Assembly (NCBI GenBank): GCA_023657425.1 | Contig: JAGTJW010000003.1 | Span: 434,001 to 498,000, forward strand | DNA from: Ideonella sp. WA131b | Lineage (GTDB): Bacteria > Pseudomonadota > Gammaproteobacteria > Burkholderiales > Burkholderiaceae_C | Direction: 5' to 3' | DNA: 64,000 nt | In this document: positions 50,170 to 58,525 of the stretch, piece after piece | How positions within the stretch are numbered: position 1 is the first letter of the stretch | Layout: the number at the start of each line of letters is the position of its first letter | Notes under the pieces: generated by a model | Told to the model about the DNA's origin: nothing | Databases searched by the model: none | Seen by the model: the letters and a program-made list of their open reading frames with translations, nothing else | Program-made: the position numbers and the translations under genes

Positions 50170-51087
50170 GTGAGTGATTTCCTGCACAGCGGCTGGGCGC
50201 TGTTTGTGGCCGTGGTGACCGCCTTGTCGCTGCTGGCCTGCCTGGCCCTGCTGGCCATCGCGGCCAAGCGCCGCGTGATGAGCGACGACAACACCACCGG
50301 CCACGTCTGGGACGAGGACCTCAAGGAGATGAACAACCCGCTGCCGCGCTGGTGGATGGGCCTGTTCGTCATCACCGTGGTGTTCGCGGCCGTGTACCTG
50401 GCCTTCTATCCGGGCATGGGCAGCGCGCCCGGCCTGCTCAAGTGGACGAGCGTCGGCCAGTACGAGGCCGAGCAGGCCAAGGCCCGCGATTCCATGGCCT
50501 CGGTGTATGCCAGGTTCGTGGCCATGAACGCCGATCAGCTGGTGGCCGACGAGCAGGCCATGGGCATCGGCCAGCGTCTGTACCTGAACAACTGCGCGAT
50601 GTGCCACGGCTCGGACGCGCGCGGTGCCAAGGGCTTCCCGAACCTCGCCGACAACGACTGGCTGGGCGGCAACGACCTTGGCTATGTCAAGAAGACCATC
50701 GTCGAAGGCCGCGTGGGCGCGATGCCGGCCATGGCCGCCGCCGTGGGCACGGCCGAGGACGTGAAGAACCTTGCCCACTACGTGCTCAGCCTGTCGGGCA
50801 GCGCCCACAACAGCATCGCGGCCCAGCTTGGCAAGCCCAAGTTCGCCACCTGCGCCGCCTGCCACGGCCCCGAGGGCAAGGGCAACATGGCCCTGGGAGC
50901 GCCCAACCTGACCGACAAGATCTGGCTGCACGGCTGGGGTGAGCAGGCCATCGTCCGCGCCATCACGCAGGGCATCAACAACCCCATGCCCGTGCAAGGC
51001 CGGCTGCTGACGCCTGAGCAGGTGCACGTGCTGGGCGGTTATGTGCTGAGCCTGTCCAAGGGCACACGCGTGGCCGCCACGAACTGA
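50170..51087 (+). CDS. ccoP: Cytochrome c oxidase cbb3-type subunit III
   Basis: A 305-residue dihaem cytochrome c. Two N-terminal helices (WALFVAVVTALSLLACLALL and WWMGLFVITVVFAAVYLAFY) precede two cytochrome c domains with CAMCHG and CAACHG haem motifs. It accepts electrons from soluble or membrane cytochromes. It starts with GTG at 50170, just after the ccoQ stop, with AAGGAG overlapping the end of ccoQ. Confidence 0.96.
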   Translation: MSDFLHSGWALFVAVVTALSLLACLALLAIAAKRRVMSDDNTTGHVWDEDLKEMNNPLPRWWMGLFVITVVFAAVYLAFYPGMGSAPGLLKWTSVGQYEAEQAKARDSMASVYARFVAMNADQLVADEQAMGIGQRLYLNNCAMCHGSDARGAKGFPNLADNDWLGGNDLGYVKKTIVEGRVGAMPAMAAAVGTAEDVKNLAHYVLSLSGSAHNSIAAQLGKPKFATCAACHGPEGKGNMALGAPNLTDKIWLHGWGEQAIVRAITQGINNPMPVQGRLLTPEQVHVLGGYVLSLSKGTRVAATN

Positions 51088-51106
51088 GGCCGCGCGGCCG
51101 CAGCGC

Positions 51107-52558
51107 ATGTCCTCAGGCCCCAGCCCTGCCGTCGCGGCGGAAGACGCCGCCGTCCGGATCGTCAGCCTCTACCAGAAGCAGAACAAGATCTACGCCCGCG
51201 CCGTCAGCGGCTGGTTCGCGGGCTGGCGCTGGGCCCTGGTGTGGACGACGCAGCTCGTGTTCTACGGCCTGCCCTGGCTGGAGTGGAACGCGCGCCAGGC
51301 CGTGCTGTTCGACCTGGACGCGCGGCGCTTCTACATCTTCGGCCTCGTGCTGTACCCGCAGGACTTCATCTTCCTGACCGGGCTGCTGATCATCTCGGCC
51401 TACGCGCTCTTCCTGTTCACCACCGTGGCCGGGCGCCTGTGGTGCGGCTACGCCTGCCCGCAGACCGTCTACACCGAAATCTTCATGTGGGTGGAGCGCA
51501 AGCTCGAGGGCGACCGTGCGCAGCGCATGAAGCTCGACGCCGCACCCTGGGGGCTGGAGAAGCTCCTGCGCAAGGGCGGCAAGCAGGCGGTTTGGCTAGC
51601 CATCGGCCTGTGGACGGGCTTGACCTTCGTCGGCTACTTCACACCGATCAAGACGCTGGCCGTGCAGGTGATGCAACTGGGCCTGGGCCCCTGGGAGTGG
51701 TTCTGGACGCTGTTCTACGGCTTCGCCACCTACGGCAACGCCGGGTACATGCGCGAGCAGGTGTGCAAGTACATGTGCCCCTATGCGCGCTTTCAGAGCG
51801 CGATGTTTGACCCCGACACCCTCATCATCACCTACGACGCGGCGCGGGGCGACCCGCGCGGCCACAACGCCCAGCGCAGCAAGAAGGCCGGCTCCCGGGC
51901 CGAGGGGCTGGGCGACTGCATCGACTGCGGCCTGTGCGTGCAGGTCTGCCCCACGGGCATCGACATCCGCAACGGGCTGCAGTACGAGTGCATCGGCTGC
52001 GCCGCGTGCATCGACATCTGCGACGGCGTGATGGACAAGATGAACACCCCGCGCGGCCTCATACGCTACGACACCGAACGCGGCATGGCCGAGCACAGCC
52101 CGCGCGCCACGCTGTGGCGCCGCGTGCTGCGCCCGCGCGTGCTGGTGTACACGGCCATCCTGGGCCTGATCGGCACGGCGGTGCTGGTGGCGCTGGTGCT
52201 GCGCACGCCGTTCAAGGTCGACGTCGTGCGCGACCGCGGCACGCTGGCGCGCATCGTCGACGAGGGCTGGATCGAGAACGTGTACCGCGTGCAGGTGATG
52301 AACGCCACCGAGCAGCGGCAGTCCTACCGCGTGGACGTTCAGGGCCTCGAGGGCCTGCGGCTGGACCGGCAGGAGCCCATCGTCCTGGGTCCGGCCGAGG
52401 CCCGCTGGGTGGTGCTGGCGGTGCGCGTGCCGCCCGAGGTGGCGGCGCACGCCGGCGGCGGCGCCCACGCCCTGCGTTTCGAGGTCAGCCTGGCGGCGCC
52501 GGATGGCGGCGCGGGGCACCGCATCGTCGAGAAGTCCACCTTCGTCGTGCCGCGCTGA
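51107..52558 (+). CDS. ccoG: cbb3 oxidase accessory protein CcoG
   Basis: A 483-residue membrane polyferredoxin. Several transmembrane helices, the WCGYACPQTVYTEIFMWVE motif, and a double 4Fe-4S cluster region (CIDCGLCVQVCPTGID and CIGCAACIDICD) are followed by a C-terminal periplasmic domain. CcoG is linked to copper reduction for cbb3 assembly. It continues the cco unit 19 bases after ccoP. Confidence 0.95.
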   Translation: MSSGPSPAVAAEDAAVRIVSLYQKQNKIYARAVSGWFAGWRWALVWTTQLVFYGLPWLEWNARQAVLFDLDARRFYIFGLVLYPQDFIFLTGLLIISAYALFLFTTVAGRLWCGYACPQTVYTEIFMWVERKLEGDRAQRMKLDAAPWGLEKLLRKGGKQAVWLAIGLWTGLTFVGYFTPIKTLAVQVMQLGLGPWEWFWTLFYGFATYGNAGYMREQVCKYMCPYARFQSAMFDPDTLIITYDAARGDPRGHNAQRSKKAGSRAEGLGDCIDCGLCVQVCPTGIDIRNGLQYECIGCAACIDICDGVMDKMNTPRGLIRYDTERGMAEHSPRATLWRRVLRPRVLVYTAILGLIGTAVLVALVLRTPFKVDVVRDRGTLARIVDEGWIENVYRVQVMNATEQRQSYRVDVQGLEGLRLDRQEPIVLGPAEARWVVLAVRVPPEVAAHAGGGAHALRFEVSLAAPDGGAGHRIVEKSTFVVPR

Positions 52559-52582
52559 GGCGGCTGCCCCATGGAGATCGCC

Positions 52583-52792
52583 ATGAACCCGCAAGACAAC
52601 CCGCCCTGGTACCGCCTGCCCATCGTGTGGATGGTGATCGCCGGCCCGGCCGCCGTGGTGGTGGCCGGCTTCGCGACGCTGGCGATCGCCATCGCCAACC
52701 CCGACCCGCTGGTCTCGGTGCCCGAGGCCCGCAGCAGCACCGAAATGCCGGCCGTGCAGGGGCGCAACCACGCGGCCACGCCGCGGCCCTGA
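52583..52792 (+). CDS. Short FixH/CcoH-like protein
   Basis: A 69-residue membrane protein with one helix (LPIVWMVIAGPAAVVVAGFA) followed by a short periplasmic tail. It matches the short FixH-family protein found after ccoG in Burkholderiales; classical FixH is longer, about 160 residues. Family members aid oxidase maturation. I choose the ATG at 52583 because GGAG lies six bases upstream of it; an ATG at 52571 would add four residues. Confidence 0.75.
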   Translation: MNPQDNPPWYRLPIVWMVIAGPAAVVVAGFATLAIAIANPDPLVSVPEARSSTEMPAVQGRNHAATPRP

Positions 52793-52818
52793 GGGGCGAC
52801 GCCGGCACGGCAGCGGCC

Positions 52819-53079
52819 ATGAAGCGCATCGCCCGACAGGCCGCGGCCATCCTGTGGCCCGCCTTCCTGGTGGCGGCGGTCCTGGAGATCGTCGTCTTTG
52901 CGTTGGTCGACCCCGCCTCGCTGCACATGCTGTCGGGTGCGGCGCTGCTGCTGTCGGACACGGCGGTCTACTCGATCGCGTTTCTCGTGTTCTGGGCCTG
53001 CACGAGCGTGGGCTGCGCGCTGACGGTGTTGCTGGAGCGCGGCGCGAGCGAGCTCAATCCGGCCGGACCGCCCCGTTGA
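52819..53079 (+). CDS. Small membrane protein in the cbb3 cluster, unknown function
   Basis: An 86-residue protein with two hydrophobic segments: ILWPAFLVAAVLEIVVFALV and TAVYSIAFLVFWACTSVGCA, with a Cys pair (C60, C65) in the second. I do not recognise the family. It lies 26 bases after the FixH-like gene on the same strand, and is convergent with the fnr gene. Context suggests a role in oxidase assembly, which is inference. Confidence 0.72.
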   Translation: MKRIARQAAAILWPAFLVAAVLEIVVFALVDPASLHMLSGAALLLSDTAVYSIAFLVFWACTSVGCALTVLLERGASELNPAGPPR

Positions 53080-53091
53080 GCGCACCCCCGC

Positions 53092-53832
53092 TCAGCAGGC
53101 GGTGCCGTTGACGAGGCGCTGCAGCGCGTCGGGGTCGAGCACCTCGATCTGCCGCTGCCTCACCGACAGGATGCCGTCGTCCTGGAAGCGGCTGAAGGCC
53201 CGGCTCACCGTCTCGAGCTTCAGGCCGAGGTAGCTGCCGATCTCCTCGCGCGTCATGCGCAGGATCAGGGAACTCGACGAGAACCCCCGCGTGCGCAGGC
53301 GCTGCGTGAGGTTGAGCAGGAAGGCTGCAAGACGCTCTTCGGCACGCATGCTGCCCAGCAGCAGCATGACGCCATGGTCGCGCACGATCTCTCGGCTCAT
53401 GATCTTGTGGAAGTGGCGTTGCAGGTCGGAGAGCTCGCGCGAGAGGTCTTCGAGCTGCTGGTAGGGGATCACGCAGACCTGGGAGTCCTCGAGCGCCACC
53501 GCATCGCAGGTGTGGCGGTCGGTGCCGATGCCGTCGAGGCCCAGCAACTCGCCGGCCATCTGGAAGCCCGTCACCTGGTCGCGGCCGTCTTCCGACGAGA
53601 CGCAGGTCTTGAAGAAACCCGTGCGCACCGCGTAGAGCGACGCAAAGGCGTCGCCCACATGGAACAGCGCCTCTCCCCGGGGCACGGCACGGCGCGTCGC
53701 CACAATGTCGTCAAGCCGCTCGAGCTGCTGATTGGAGATGCCGACCGGCAGGCACAGCTCGCGCAGGTTGCAGCTCGAACACGCCACCTTGAACGGCTCG
53801 AGGCGAAGGGAAGCGGAAGGCGGGGACTGCAT
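53092..53832 (-). CDS. fnr: FNR-type oxygen-sensing transcription regulator
   Basis: A 246-residue Crp/Fnr regulator. The N-terminal ACSSCNLRELCLPVG provides three Cys (C18, C21, C27) and the HTCDAVALEDS segment the fourth for a 4Fe-4S cluster. A cNMP-like sensor fold and a long dimer helix lead to the HTH TREEIGSYLGLKLETVSRAF, which carries the E-xx-SR pattern for recognising TTGAT half-sites. It controls anaerobic and microaerobic genes, probably including hemN and the cco cluster here. The ATG at 53832 is chosen because the Cys motif then falls near residue 20. Confidence 0.93.
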   Translation of the reverse strand: MQSPPSASLRLEPFKVACSSCNLRELCLPVGISNQQLERLDDIVATRRAVPRGEALFHVGDAFASLYAVRTGFFKTCVSSEDGRDQVTGFQMAGELLGLDGIGTDRHTCDAVALEDSQVCVIPYQQLEDLSRELSDLQRHFHKIMSREIVRDHGVMLLLGSMRAEERLAAFLLNLTQRLRTRGFSSSSLILRMTREEIGSYLGLKLETVSRAFSRFQDDGILSVRQRQIEVLDPDALQRLVNGTAC

Positions 53833-53903
53833 GATGGGGGACTCCTGCCGCAGTATGGCGCATGTCAACGCGATACCGGAAGAGGTACGGCGCGCATGGC
53901 CCC

Positions 53904-53917
53904 TTGAGGTGGATCAA
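53904..53917 (+). promoter_or_regulatory. FNR box upstream of hemN
   Basis: TTGAGGTGGATCAA matches the FNR consensus TTGAT-N4-ATCAA except at one position. It lies 36 bases before the hemN start and 71 bases from the start of fnr, in their divergent region. This fits low-oxygen control of hemN, and perhaps autoregulation of fnr. Confidence 0.78.
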
Positions 53918-53952
53918 GCGACCGACAAGCCGCCTCGGGCACAGTGCCCCGC

Positions 53953-55380
53953 ATGAGCACCGTCGCGTCTCCGGTAGGCATCCCGGCCACCCAAGCGGTC
54001 AGCCTGACTGACGAGCAGCTGGCGCGGCTCGACGTTCCAGGCCCCCGCTACACCTCCTACCCCACGGCCGACCGCTTTGTCGAGGCCTTCGGGCCGGAGC
54101 AATACCGGCAGGCCCTGCACCAGCGCGCCATCGGGGCCCGGGTCGGCGGTGCGCCCCCGCTGTCGCTGTACGTGCACCTGCCGTTCTGCGAGTCGGTCTG
54201 CTACTACTGCGCGTGCAACAAAATCATCACCAAGCACAAGAGCCGCGGTGCCGAGTATCTGTACTGGCTGGAGCGCGAGGTCGAACTGCACGTGGCCGAG
54301 TTCGGCACGACCCAGCCGGTGTCGCAGTTGCACCTGGGGGGTGGCTCGCCCACCTTCTTGTCGGACGACGAACTCGGCTCGCTGATGGCCATGCTGAAGC
54401 GCTCGTTCCGCGTGCTGCCCGGTGCGGAGCTGTCCATCGAGGTGGACCCACGCACCGCGTCGCGCGAGCGCTTGGGCAACCTGTTCCGCATGGGCTTCAA
54501 CCGGGTCAGCTTCGGGGTGCAGGACTTCGACCCCGACGTGCAGCTTGCGGTGCACCGCGTTCAGTCCTTCGACATGGTGCAGGACCTCGTCATCGAAGCC
54601 CGCGCGCTGGGCTTCCAGTCCGTCAACGCCGACCTCATCTACGGCCTGCCCAGGCAGACGCCGGAGTCCTTCCGCCGCACCATCGCCCAGGTGGCGCAGC
54701 TGCGGCCTTCGCGCATCGCACTGTATGCCTATGCGCACCTGCCGGAGCGCTTCAAGCCGCAGCGGCGCATCCACGCCGCCGAGCTGCCGCGGGGTGAACT
54801 GCGCGTGCGCATGCTGGGCGACGCCATCTCCGGATTCATCGGCAGCGGCTACGTCTACATCGGCATGGACCACTTCGCGCTGCCGGGCGATGCGCTGGCC
54901 GTGGCGCGCAGGCAGGGTCGCCTGCACCGCAACTTCCAGGGCTACACAACGCAGCCCGACTGCGATCTGGTGGCCTTGGGGGTGTCGTCGATCGGCCGCA
55001 TCGGCGCCACCTACAGCCAGAACGCCAAGACGCTGGAGGAGTACCAGGACGCGCTGGCCCAGGGCCGTTTCCCGGTGGTGCGCGGTCTGGCGCTGACGCG
55101 CGACGACCTGCTGCGACGCGCCGTCATCATGGCGCTGATGTGCCAGGGCCGGGTGGAGTTCGAGTCCATCGAGCTCTCGCACCTGGTGAAAGTGCCCGAG
55201 GTCTTTGGGGCCGAGCTGCAGCAGTTGCGCCAGATGCAGGAGATGGGTCTGGTGGAGCTTGACGAGCGCGAAATCCAGGTCACCGCCACGGGCTGGTACT
55301 TCATTCGCGCCATCGCGATGGTGTTCGACCGCCACCTCCAGTCCGATCGCGTGCGCGAGCGCTTCTCTCGGATCATCTGA
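53953..55380 (+). CDS. hemN: Oxygen-independent coproporphyrinogen III oxidase
   Basis: A 475-residue radical SAM enzyme. The cluster motif is in PFCESVCYYCACNKIITKHK (CxxxCxxC plus the extra C of HemN). Further signatures are LHLGGGSPTFLS, FNRVSFGVQDFDPDVQ, NADLIYGLPRQTPESF and ALGVSSIGRIGATYSQN. It decarboxylates coproporphyrinogen III anaerobically to make haem, needed by the cbb3 oxidase encoded next to it. An FNR box precedes it. Start is the ATG at 53953. Confidence 0.96.
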   Translation: MSTVASPVGIPATQAVSLTDEQLARLDVPGPRYTSYPTADRFVEAFGPEQYRQALHQRAIGARVGGAPPLSLYVHLPFCESVCYYCACNKIITKHKSRGAEYLYWLEREVELHVAEFGTTQPVSQLHLGGGSPTFLSDDELGSLMAMLKRSFRVLPGAELSIEVDPRTASRERLGNLFRMGFNRVSFGVQDFDPDVQLAVHRVQSFDMVQDLVIEARALGFQSVNADLIYGLPRQTPESFRRTIAQVAQLRPSRIALYAYAHLPERFKPQRRIHAAELPRGELRVRMLGDAISGFIGSGYVYIGMDHFALPGDALAVARRQGRLHRNFQGYTTQPDCDLVALGVSSIGRIGATYSQNAKTLEEYQDALAQGRFPVVRGLALTRDDLLRRAVIMALMCQGRVEFESIELSHLVKVPEVFGAELQQLRQMQEMGLVELDEREIQVTATGWYFIRAIAMVFDRHLQSDRVRERFSRII

Positions 55381-55384
55381 TCGC

Positions 55385-56101
55385 ATGGATGCGGCACTCA
55401 TCGGCAGCGCCGCGCTGCTGGGCCTGGCGGGCTCGCCGCACTGCGCCGCCATGTGCAGCGCGCCCTGTGCGGCCATCACCGGGCCGCGGGGCGCGGGCGT
55501 ATGGGCCTTCCACAGCGCCCGCGTGGCCGCCTATGCCGCGGCGGGGTTGGTGGCCTCGGCCAGCGTCGGCAGCCTGGCGGCGCTGGCGCAGTGGACCCCG
55601 GCGCTGCGGCCGTTGTGGCTGCTCTTCCACCTGGCGTCGTTCGCCTTGGGTTTGTGGCTGCTGGTGCGAGGGCGCCAACCCGCGTGGATGGGGCAGATCG
55701 GCCGCGGGGCGCTGGCCGGCCCGGGTGGCGGGCCCATGGCGGCCGCGGGAGCGAGAGGCGCCACCGTGCGCCTGTGGCGCAGGCCACCGGCTCGGGCGGC
55801 GCTGGCCGGGGGGCTGTGGGTCGCCTGGCCCTGCGGGCTGCTGCAGTCGGCCCTGCTGGTGGCCTCCATGACGCAGAACCCCTGGTCCGGGGCCTCGGCC
55901 ATGGGTTTGTTCGCGATGGCGTCGGCCGCTGGCCTGTTGGTGGCGCCCGGGATGTGGCGGCTGTTGCGCGGTCGCGCCGACGGGCCGGGCTTCGAGCGCC
56001 GGCTGGCGCGCGCTGCCGGGGCGCTGCTGGCGGCGGCCGCGCTGTTCGCGATGGGCCACGACCTATGGCCACCGATCGCCGCGTGGTGCGGCTTGGCCTG
56101 A
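55385..56101 (+). CDS. TauE/SafE / DsbD-like membrane protein of the cbb3 cluster
   Basis: A 238-residue membrane protein with about six helices. The GSPHCAAMCSAPCAAITG segment near residue 15 is the characteristic Cys motif of the group annotated as sulfite exporter TauE/SafE or urease accessory-like (PF13386 type), often found beside cbb3 or copper genes. It may transport copper or reductant; this is inference. The gene begins four bases after hemN and is likely co-transcribed with it. Confidence 0.83.
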   Translation: MDAALIGSAALLGLAGSPHCAAMCSAPCAAITGPRGAGVWAFHSARVAAYAAAGLVASASVGSLAALAQWTPALRPLWLLFHLASFALGLWLLVRGRQPAWMGQIGRGALAGPGGGPMAAAGARGATVRLWRRPPARAALAGGLWVAWPCGLLQSALLVASMTQNPWSGASAMGLFAMASAAGLLVAPGMWRLLRGRADGPGFERRLARAAGALLAAAALFAMGHDLWPPIAAWCGLA

Positions 56102-56109
56102 CAGCCTGA

Positions 56110-56137
56110 AGCAACAACGCCCGGCAAAGCCGGGCGT
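56110..56137 (-). terminator. Terminator-like hairpin, strongest on the minus strand
   Basis: A perfect 9-bp stem (ACGCCCGGC at 56117-56125 with GCCGGGCGT at 56129-56137), loop AAA. Read on the minus strand it is followed by TGTTGCTTC, T-rich. It separates the hemN-linked gene from the convergent Lys/Ala-rich gene. Confidence 0.7.
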
Positions 56138-56161
56138 CGGGTGCACGAAGGCGGCGAAGAA

Positions 56162-56395
56162 TTACTTCTTCGGCTCTTCCTTCTTGGCGGCCGGCTTGGC
56201 GTCCTTCTTCTCTTCCTTCTTCTCTTCCTTCTTGGCGGCCGGTGCGGCAGCGGCCGGCTTGGCCTCTTCCTTCTTGGCGGCCGGAGCGGCGGCGGCGGCC
56301 GGGGCGGCCTTCTTCTCGTCCTTCTTCGCGTCGGAAGCGATGGCGCCGGTGGTGGCGAAGGCGGCGGCGATCAGGGCGGCCAGGAGCTTGTTCAT
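56162..56395 (-). CDS. Small exported Lys/Ala/Glu-rich repeat protein
   Basis: A 77-residue protein: a signal peptide (MNKLLAALIAAAFATTGAIA, about residues 1-20) followed by a low-complexity tail made of APAAKKEE-like units, nearly all Ala, Lys, Glu and Pro. It has no folded domain, so it is probably an unstructured, charged periplasmic protein. AAGGA lies 12 bases before the ATG. It is divergent from icd. Function unknown; histone-like composition is seen, but the signal peptide argues against DNA binding. Confidence 0.75.
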   Translation of the reverse strand: MNKLLAALIAAAFATTGAIASDAKKDEKKAAPAAAAAPAAKKEEAKPAAAAPAAKKEEKKEEKKDAKPAAKKEEPKK

Positions 56396-56483
56396 CTCGG
56401 TCTATCCTTTTCAGAGCGTGGGTTGGTCAATGCCTCCCTCCATTGGGGCGGCACCGCCCTCAACGTGCGGCGCCGTCAGTCGG

Positions 56484-56507
56484 TTGACAGACCCCGTGAA
56501 CTAGAAT
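56484..56507 (+). promoter_or_regulatory. Promoter-like elements upstream of icd
   Basis: An exact TTGACA (56484-56489) and TAGAAT (56502-56507) stand 79 bases before the icd start. The spacer is only 12 bases, shorter than the usual 16-18, so this may be weak, activator-dependent or coincidental. Confidence 0.35.
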
Positions 56508-56585
56508 TTCAGGGTTTCCAAGAACACGCACGGCCGCCGAGCGCGGCCCATGCAACCCGCAGTCCCTGAGGAGACCCCTTCCACC

Positions 56586-57839
56586 ATGTACCAGCACATC
56601 AAGGTGCCCGCCGCCGGCCAGAAGATCACCGTCAACGCGGACTTCTCGCTCAAGGTGCCCGATCAGCCCATCATCCCGTACATCGAGGGCGACGGCACCG
56701 GCCTCGACATCACCCCGGTGATGCTGAAGGTGGTCGACGCCGCGGTGGCCAAGGCTTACGGCGGCAGGAAGAAGATCCACTGGATGGAGGTGTACGCCGG
56801 TGAGAAGAGCACCAAGGTGTACGGCCCGGACGTGTGGCTCCCCGAGGAAACCCTGCATGCCGTGCGCGACTACGTCGTCTCCATCAAGGGCCCGCTCACC
56901 ACGCCGGTGGGCGGTGGCATCCGCAGCCTGAACGTGGCGCTGCGCCAGGAGCTCGACCTGTACGTCTGCCTGCGCCCCATCCAGTACTTCAAGGGCGTGC
57001 CCAGCCCGCTGAAGGAGCCCGAAAAGACCAACATGGTCATCTTCCGCGAGAACTCGGAAGACATCTACGCCGGCATCGAGTACGAAGCCGAGAGCGACAA
57101 GGCCAGGAAGGTCATCAAGTTCCTGATCGAGGAGATGGGGGTCAGGAAGATCCGCTTCCCCGACACCAGCGGCATCGGCATCAAGCCGGTCAGCCGCGAG
57201 GGGACCGAGCGCCTGGTGCGCAAGGCGCTGCAGTACGCCATCGACAACGACAAGCCCAGTGTCACGATCGTGCACAAGGGCAACATCATGAAGTTCACCG
57301 AGGGGGGCTTCCGCGACTGGGGCTACGCGCTGGCGATGCGCGAGTTCGGCGCGCAGCTGATCGACGGCGGCCCGTGGTGCAAGTTCAAGAACCCGAGGAC
57401 CGGGCGTGAGATCGTGGTCAAGGACTCGATCGCCGACGCCTTCCTGCAGCAGATCCTGCTGCGCCCGGCGGAGTACTCGGTGATCGCCACGCTCAATCTG
57501 AACGGCGACTACGTCTCCGACGCGTTGGCCGCGCAGGTGGGCGGCATCGGCATCGCCCCGGGCGCGAACCTGTCCGACAGCGTGGCCATGTTCGAGGCCA
57601 CGCACGGCACGGCGCCCAAGTACGCCGGCAAGGACTACGTCAACCCGGGCTCGGAGATCCTCTCCGCCGAGATGATGCTGCGCCACATGGGCTGGACGGA
57701 AGCCGCGGACCTGATCATCAGCAGCATGGAAAAGTCGATCGCCAGCAAGAAGGTGACCTACGACTTCGCGCGCCTGATGGAAGGTGCCACCCAGGTGAGC
57801 TGCTCGGGCTTCGGGCAGGTGATGATCGACCACATGTGA
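56586..57839 (+). CDS. icd: Isocitrate dehydrogenase (NADP+)
   Basis: A 417-residue NADP-dependent isocitrate dehydrogenase of the E. coli type. Signatures include [33 protein letters not shown] with the regulatory Ser region, [27 protein letters not shown] and [17 protein letters not shown]. It makes 2-oxoglutarate and NADPH in the citric acid cycle. The ATG at 56586 is the family start (MYQHIKVP). Its 3' end directly borders the accessory patch that runs to 61.7 kb. Confidence 0.97.
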   Translation: MYQHIKVPAAGQKITVNADFSLKVPDQPIIPYIEGDGTGLDITPVMLKVVDAAVAKAYGGRKKIHWMEVYAGEKSTKVYGPDVWLPEETLHAVRDYVVSIKGPLTTPVGGGIRSLNVALRQELDLYVCLRPIQYFKGVPSPLKEPEKTNMVIFRENSEDIYAGIEYEAESDKARKVIKFLIEEMGVRKIRFPDTSGIGIKPVSREGTERLVRKALQYAIDNDKPSVTIVHKGNIMKFTEGGFRDWGYALAMREFGAQLIDGGPWCKFKNPRTGREIVVKDSIADAFLQQILLRPAEYSVIATLNLNGDYVSDALAAQVGGIGIAPGANLSDSVAMFEATHGTAPKYAGKDYVNPGSEILSAEMMLRHMGWTEAADLIISSMEKSIASKKVTYDFARLMEGATQVSCSGFGQVMIDHM

Positions 57840-57874
57840 TCTCGCTCCACAGCGTCTCTCGACGCCTCGTAAGC

Positions 57875-57900
57875 CCCTGATTTTGTTGGAGAAATCAGGG
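57875..57900. repeat. Perfect inverted repeat downstream of icd
   Basis: CCCTGATTT (57875-57883) pairs with AAATCAGGG (57892-57900) across an 8-base loop (TGTTGGAG). It starts 36 bases after the icd stop and ends exactly at the umuC remnant. No T tract follows, so it is a poor terminator; it may mark a junction of the accessory patch. Confidence 0.6.
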
Positions 57901-58104
57901 ATGTCGGCCACCGACGTGGGCGACGTATGGGGCGTGGGGCGCAAGATCGCTGGGCAGCTAAGCGCTGGTGGCGTGCGCACCGTGCTCGACCTGCTGCGCG
58001 CCGACGTGGCCACGCTCCGGCGCCAGTTCAGCGTGGTCTTCGAGAAGACGGTTCTGGAGTAGCGCGGCACGCTTCCGGCGAAGGCCTGCGCGAGAAGGAA
58101 GGGC
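57901..58104 (+). pseudogene. umuC: Remnant of umuC (DNA polymerase V catalytic subunit)
   Basis: The frame reads VGDVWGVGRKIAGQLSAGGV and RTVLDLLRADVATLRRQFSV, then VVFEKTVLE, a TAG at 58060-58062, and RGTLPAKACARR. This matches the helix-hairpin-helix and little-finger junction of UmuC, where the family has VWGIGR...FSVVLERTVRELRGTPC. The TAG stands where Leu of ELRGT is expected. The palm and most of the little finger are missing. A decayed fragment, probably from a lost mobile element. Confidence 0.72.
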
Positions 58105-58350
58105 CCTCAGCAGGACTTCGAACTCACCGGCAGCTACACCGTCGGCGGCCAGCAGCGAACGGTCACGGCATCGCTGCTGCTGGTCCAGCCGAAACCGAAC
58201 ATCCTTCAGCCCCTGGCCTATGCCATTGCCGACTGGCGGGCTGCCGCGCTGGGGCAGCGCACGCCGAACTGCCAGTTCTGGAAGACAGGAGACCGGACCG
58301 CCGACTGCGAGCCCGTTCCCAGCCCGCTGGCACCAAAGGACCTCTGGTGA
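58105..58350 (+). other. Unrecognised coding-like fragment without a start
   Basis: An open frame continuing from the umuC remnant reads FELTGSYTVGGQQRTVTASL, LLVQPKPNILQPLAYAIADW and CQFWKTGDRTADCEPVPSPL, ending TGA at 58348-58350. Codon use and the Trp, Cys and Tyr content look like real protein, but I do not recognise the family and there is no start codon. It is probably the C-terminal part of a truncated gene. Its stop overlaps the GTG of the next small frame (GTGA). Confidence 0.4.
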
Positions 58351-58496
58351 GCAAGCGCCTCTGCGGGTTGGCGGCCGTCGCCGTGGCCTTCACGGCCCTG
58401 GCTACCCCGGCCACCGCTGCGGGGCCGCGGCTGGCGCCCGGGGCAGAGCCCGGCTTCATGGCCGCTGCGTATGCAAAAACAGCGTCGAGAGCTTGA
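58347..58496 (+). CDS. Small secreted-protein-like ORF, possibly truncated
   Basis: A 49-residue frame from GTG 58347: VSKRLCGLAAVAVAFTALAT then PATAAGPRLAPGAEPG, a clear signal peptide with an AxA-type cleavage site, then only about 25 residues. The overlap with the preceding fragment suggests an old operon. The abrupt end suggests a truncated exported protein. Family not recognised. Confidence 0.4.
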   Translation: MSKRLCGLAAVAVAFTALATPATAAGPRLAPGAEPGFMAAAYAKTASRA

Positions 58497-58525
58497 TTTC
58501 GCTTACACCAAGGACGCAGCATCGC

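Noticed and set aside
47862..50375. A long minus-strand frame opposite ccoN, ccoO and ccoQ
   Set aside because: It is the antisense shadow of well-identified oxidase genes, with the same His/Gln/Arg-rich bias and no start signal.
56170..56330. Repeated CTTCTTCC and GGCGGCCGG units as a CRISPR or satellite array
   Set aside because: They encode the Ala/Lys/Glu repeats of a small exported protein. There are no regular spacers.
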